7,187 nucleotides of DNA from Acidobacteriota bacterium (GTDB lineage: Bacteria; Acidobacteriota; Terriglobia; Acidiferrales; UBA7541), in assembly GCA_003224075.1 (NCBI GenBank), contig QHYF01000187.1, forward strand, positions 4,641 through 11,827. The letters run 5' to 3'. Position 1 is the stretch's first letter, and the number at the start of each line of letters is the position of its first letter. This document shows, piece by piece, positions 4,503-7,187 of this stretch. The notes under the pieces were generated by a model. That model was not told where the DNA came from and ran no database searches. It saw only the letters and a list, made by a program, of their open reading frames with translations. The position numbers and the translations under genes were made by a program.

Positions 4503-5677
4503 TTGGTCGAGTTTCGGCGTGTCGAGCGGTCTGCCTGAAAAGATTTCAAGTAGCGGCCAACGTCAGTCGCTCCATGCTCATTGGTTCCCTGAACTTTCAC
4601 GAACTGTGGCGCGGGGACATCGGTGCGTTTGCGTGCCGCACGCGCCTGGAGATATTCCTGCCAATCGGCATCATCGAGAGCGAACGCGGCAAGCAAACGC
4701 GATCTTTCCTGCGCCGCTTCATAGCCTTTCTGCATGATCGCTTCTCTTTTGCCGTAGTCTCTTGCGTTGTACTCGGCCAGATGCACGGAAACGACCGCGT
4801 CCGCCTGGGCCATGCTGCGTAATTCATTCTCTTCGAGAACCACTCGGACGGAGTGCTCCAGCACGTTGAAGAGCGACCGAATGTCCTTGGCTTCCACGGG
4901 TGCCGACTCCAGATGCACGGCGATCACAATCTCGGCGCCCATCTCGCGGACCACATCCGTCGGCAGGTTATTCAACAATCCGCCGTCGACGAATACGGTT
5001 TGCCCGTCGTGCACGGGCGAGAACGCGCCGGGAATCGACATCGTGGCGCGCAGGGCCACGGCAAGGGAACCATCTTTGAAGATATAGGGCTTCCCGCTGA
5101 CCAGGTCCGTCGCCACGCAGCGGAACGGCACCGGTAACGCATCGAACGAGGGCACTCCGTAATAGGGAAGCGCCACGCGGTCGATCAGCAGGCCGATCTG
5201 ATGGCCGGGAATGAGCCCCGCAGGAGCCGATAAGCCGTGGCGCAGTCCAAAAATGAGCGAATTCGGATACGCGCGTTGATCTTCTTTTCTGCGGTAGGAC
5301 AAATCTTCATAGGGCGTCCGGTCGCTCAGAATCTTTCGCCAGTCCAGACCCTCAATGAGCGTCTTCATTTCCTCCGGGTTCATGCCGGTGGCATAGAATC
5401 CGCCGACCAATCCGCCCATGCTCGTCCCCGCAACGTAATCCACGGGAATGTGGTGCTCCTCGAACCACTTCAGGACCCCGATGTGCGCCAGCCCCAGTGC
5501 GCCGCCGCCTTCGAGCGCCACGCCAATTCTTGGACGTGTGCCTGGCGCGCGTTTCGCGTCGGCCACAGCCGCGTTGCCGGGCGTTTGCGCGGAGGCTGCG
5601 GGCGGCTTGGCGTCCTGCTGTGCGCGCAGCAAAGCGGGCACCAGGAGCATCACGAGAATGGGTAGGGTACGGCGCAT
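4496..5677 (-). CDS. Patatin-like phospholipase half of a split type Vd autotransporter
   Basis: From ATG 5677 the frame gives 393 residues before a premature TGA at 4496-4498. A signal peptide begins MRRTLPILVMLL and ends near LLRAQ. A Pro/Ala-rich linker follows, then the patatin domain (about residues 50-260): oxyanion-hole glycines in LEGGGALG (57-59), nucleophile Ser86 in GTSMG, and catalytic Asp231 in VDGG. The Ser-Asp dyad is intact, so the domain looks able to hydrolyse acyl esters of phospholipids. A POTRA-like segment starts at about 355 (PQFVKVQGT). The true sequence appears to leave this frame after Gln381, and the last 12 residues (ADRSTRRNSTKC) are frameshift product. Repaired, the protein would be about 748 residues, close to the length of PlpD-type proteins. 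A longer start at 5716 is open but lacks a ribosome-binding site. A cytochrome P460 gene lies 251 nt upstream on the same strand. Confidence 0.9.
   Translation of the reverse strand: MRRTLPILVMLLVPALLRAQQDAKPPAASAQTPGNAAVADAKRAPGTRPRIGVALEGGGALGLAHIGVLKWFEEHHIPVDYVAGTSMGGLVGGFYATGMNPEEMKTLIEGLDWRKILSDRTPYEDLSYRRKEDQRAYPNSLIFGLRHGLSAPAGLIPGHQIGLLIDRVALPYYGVPSFDALPVPFRCVATDLVSGKPYIFKDGSLAVALRATMSIPGAFSPVHDGQTVFVDGGLLNNLPTDVVREMGAEIVIAVHLESAPVEAKDIRSLFNVLEHSVRVVLEENELRSMAQADAVVSVHLAEYNARDYGKREAIMQKGYEAAQERSRLLAAFALDDADWQEYLQARAARKRTDVPAPQFVKVQGTNEHGATDVGRYLKSFQADRSTRRNSTKC
4531..4537 (-). other. Frameshift site: one base missing in the patatin-barrel gene
   Basis: On the minus strand the upstream frame reads TTT CAG then GCA GAC, while the downstream frame reads GGC AGA CCG. 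One extra G, giving CAGGGCAG, would join YLKSFQ to GRPLDTPKLDQ without a gap. The deletion lies in a G run (plus-strand C4534-C4535), a typical place for both mutation and sequencing error. Confidence 0.8.
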
Positions 5678-5683
5678 GCGGAG

Positions 5684-5690
5684 CCTCCTC
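5684..5690 (-). promoter_or_regulatory. Shine-Dalgarno that fixes the patatin start at 5677
   Basis: The minus strand reads GAGGAGG followed by a 6-nt spacer (CTCCGC) and ATG at 5677-5675. This favours 5677 over the upstream in-frame ATG at 5716. A possible -10 box, TAGAAT, lies at 5728-5723 on the minus strand, but no matching -35 was seen. Confidence 0.75.
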
Positions 5691-5928
5691 AGCGGCGGAT
5701 CGAGATTGCAGGTCACGTGCTTATTCTATGCGCTTCGTTCAGGGTTGGGATTGTGACGAGAAGGCGGATCGCGATTCAGGCACCCTTATTTTCTTGGATT
5801 ATGTTTGCGCCATCGGCGACAGGGACTTGGGCAGTGATGTAGGAGGCTTCCGACGAGGCGAGGAAGAAGCACGCAGGAAATCCCTGTGCCACGTCATGCC
5901 TCGGGCAGGGTGTTCGTATTCGATTTGG

Positions 5929-6531
5929 CTACTTTTTGTCTTCCAGGTGCACGGTCGGCTTGATCGTTCCTTTTTCTTTCGCTAGCTTCAGCAGCTCCGG
6001 ATAGAACTGCACGAAGGAATGTTCGACGGCGGCATTCTTGTCGTGGCAGTTCCAGCAATCGTTCTTGCCGGGAGACTCGGCCTGCGAGGCTTCTTGCGAC
6101 GCACTAAAGCCAAAGTAAGCCCATTTGTCCGGGAAGCGGGATTCGTCCTTTACCTCCACATCCAGGCCCTGGAAGTTTTCCTGGTAGCTTCCGTGCTGGT
6201 TGATGGAACCGCGTGAAGTAGAACCGTAGACCTCGAGGACGAACATGGTCTTGTCCGGCCACTTGCCGTTGGCCAGAAAGTAGTCGTACGCAGACGGAGT
6301 AACGAAAACGTTCGTGAAAGCCGGGGCGCCATTGCCGCCAGCATTCGCGTTGTAACTCATCCCAAAGCCGGAAGAAACAAACACCCAGCGGCGATAACCC
6401 TCCGGACGAAGCAATTTACCGTCCGCGGTAAACTGCGGCCCCGCATTTTCCGGAGTCCGGCTCAACCCCGGCTGCAGGACGAGACTTGCTGCCAGCAAGC
6501 CGCCAAACAGCGCCAAAAGAATTCTTCGCAT
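5929..6531 (-). CDS. Cytochrome P460-family c-type heme protein, exported
   Basis: The 200-residue product from ATG 6531 starts with a signal peptide (MRRILLALFGGLLAASLVLQ, cleavage near LSR), so it acts in the periplasm or as an exported protein. The single heme-c motif CWNCH is at 159-163. Around it are cytochrome P460-type landmarks: RRWVFVSSGFGMSYN near 47-61, FTNVFVTPSAYDYF near 72-85, GKWPDKTMFVLEV near 89-101, RFPDKWAYFGF near 132-142, and AAVEHSFVQFYPEL near 167-180. In the family this beta fold carries either a heme with a Lys cross-link that oxidises hydroxylamine (P460 proper) or a gas-binding heme (cytochrome c'-beta). Which applies here depends on whether the cross-linking Lys is present, and I cannot place it by eye. 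Heme attachment needs c-type maturation proteins, which are not in the window. The frame is open to 6612, but the ribosome-binding site selects 6531. Confidence 0.85.
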   Translation of the reverse strand: MRRILLALFGGLLAASLVLQPGLSRTPENAGPQFTADGKLLRPEGYRRWVFVSSGFGMSYNANAGGNGAPAFTNVFVTPSAYDYFLANGKWPDKTMFVLEVYGSTSRGSINQHGSYQENFQGLDVEVKDESRFPDKWAYFGFSASQEASQAESPGKNDCWNCHDKNAAVEHSFVQFYPELLKLAKEKGTIKPTVHLEDKK

Positions 6532-6535
6532 CGCA

Positions 6536-6543
6536 CTCCTCCC
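6536..6543 (-). promoter_or_regulatory. Shine-Dalgarno that fixes the P460 start at 6531
   Basis: The minus strand reads GGGAGGAG, with its GGAGG core 6 nt before ATG 6531-6529. That ATG opens directly into a classic signal peptide, while the longer form from 6612 would place 27 polar residues before it. Confidence 0.75.
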
Positions 6544-6611
6544 TAACACGCAATTCATATTCGTGCGCGCTGCAGACGCGTTCGTTTTGTGACTCATGTT
6601 ATTAAACGCCA

Positions 6612-6928
6612 CAGTCTATAGACGCGGCATTCTCACGGACGTTTCCAATCATTCATCGTGTCCAGCCTCGCATAGCGTGGCGCTCCTCCTGGCGCGACCC
6701 GCTTCACCATTCGAATCCTGAGAGTGTGGCAAGGCACGGCCACGCGGACAGGTGCCGATTTGGCCTCTAATTACCGAGAACCGGTTGTCGCTGGTCGTTT
6801 GCGCGGTTAAGGTTTGATTAAGGAAACCGAGCTTCCCGGCTGCTTCTTCGCGACGACGTTTTGAAGTGCAGCGCGTGGCGGCATCATGAGCCAACCGCCG
6901 CGATTTCAAACTCTTGGAAGAGGGAATC
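6612..6928. other. Divergent intergenic region between P460 and the edge gene
   Basis: No supported gene is present. The region should hold promoters for both directions. The best plus-strand candidate is TTGTCG (6785-6790) and TAAGGT (6808-6813) with a 17-nt spacer, which is weak. ATTCGAATCC at 6709-6718 resembles a tRNA T-loop, but no tRNA fold surrounds it. The minus-strand frame at 6930-6649 has no recognisable product and overlaps the edge gene's start. Confidence 0.35.
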
Positions 6929-7187
6929 ATGACGCAAACGACTCCGCCGACGAATCAGTATCAATTCGCCCATGCCATCCCGACAAGCGCGACGCCGTGG
7001 AAGCGGATCTTTCGAATCATTCGCTGGACGACCTACGCGCTGGGCGTCGTTACGCTCATTCTGCTGCTCCACAAGGCCCCGCCGCCCCCCGTGGAGACGA
7101 GTCCACAGGCGGCTGCGCGCGCGGAGGCAAAATTTGAGCAGGCGGAGAAGGCCGTCGCCAGCGGGCGGCCCGCGACGCTGCGCATGG
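6929..7187 (+). CDS. N-terminal part of a membrane-anchored protein, cut by the window end
   Basis: From ATG 6929 the frame stays open to the right edge: 86 complete codons with no stop. The start is MTQTTPPTNQYQFAH. A basic segment (PWKRIFRIIRW, 23-33) precedes one hydrophobic helix (about 33-47, WTTYALGVVTLILLL). A Pro-rich stretch (APPPPVE) follows, then an Ala/Glu/Lys-rich helical region (AAARAEAKFEQAEKAVASG). The basic side before the helix predicts N-in, C-out, so the missing bulk should lie in the periplasm. A purine-rich GGAAGAGGGA (6916-6925) serves as ribosome-binding site. The third codon position is strongly GC-biased, as in the P460 and patatin genes and unlike the left-hand genes. 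I cannot name the family from this fragment. Confidence 0.7.
   Translation, partial: MTQTTPPTNQYQFAHAIPTSATPWKRIFRIIRWTTYALGVVTLILLLHKAPPPPVETSPQAAARAEAKFEQAEKAVASGRPATLRM

Noticed and set aside
3009..4538. 509-codon plus-strand open frame
   Set aside because: It is antisense to the barrel gene, starts in the tandem repeats and has low-complexity sequence with no recognisable domain. It is a shadow of the GC-rich minus-strand gene.
6661..6725. tRNA gene suggested by ATTCGAATCC at 6709
   Set aside because: No acceptor, D or anticodon arms could be paired at proper spacing on either strand.

Overview
The window looks like a chromosomal segment of a Gram-negative, soil-type bacterium, most likely an Acidobacteriota member. 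That placement is inference from protein families recognised by eye: a short XRE regulator of a type common in that phylum, an Rhs/YD-repeat remnant, a patatin plus outer-membrane-barrel protein, a cytochrome P460 and a lipoprotein beta-propeller. An outer membrane is directly implied by the barrel domain, whose C-terminus ends in Phe. No search was run.

Left third (1-2246): an accessory-looking stretch of three co-oriented genes for envelope proteins: a four-helix membrane protein, a TolB/WD40-like lipoprotein and a small exported protein of unknown function. Each is preceded by a copy of one non-coding repeat (1-28 as a partial right end, 453-602, 1614-1778). The repeat has GC-rich terminal inverted repeats and a perfect internal hairpin. 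The hairpin lies in opposite orientations in the two complete copies, while the flanking repeat sequence keeps one orientation.

Centre (2247-3431): a decayed scrap of an Rhs-type protein, then an XRE regulator with a promoter that would give a leaderless mRNA, a palindromic candidate operator over its start, and a rho-independent terminator after it. A gene-free stretch of about 600 bases follows. It holds three kinds of short tandem repeat: 9-nt units, four copies of a 26-nt hairpin-like unit, and 7-nt units.

Right part (3432-7187): on the minus strand, a cytochrome P460-type c-heme protein lies upstream of a two-part gene for a type Vd autotransporter (patatin phospholipase, POTRA-like linker, outer-membrane barrel). 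That gene is split by one missing base near 4534, so it is either a real frameshift mutation or a sequence error. Facing away from them at the right edge is the start of a membrane-anchored protein cut by the window end.

Nothing shows these genes forming one pathway. The shared theme is the cell envelope: nearly every product is predicted to be exported or membrane-bound. The least explained material is the repeat system on the left and the hairpin array in the centre.
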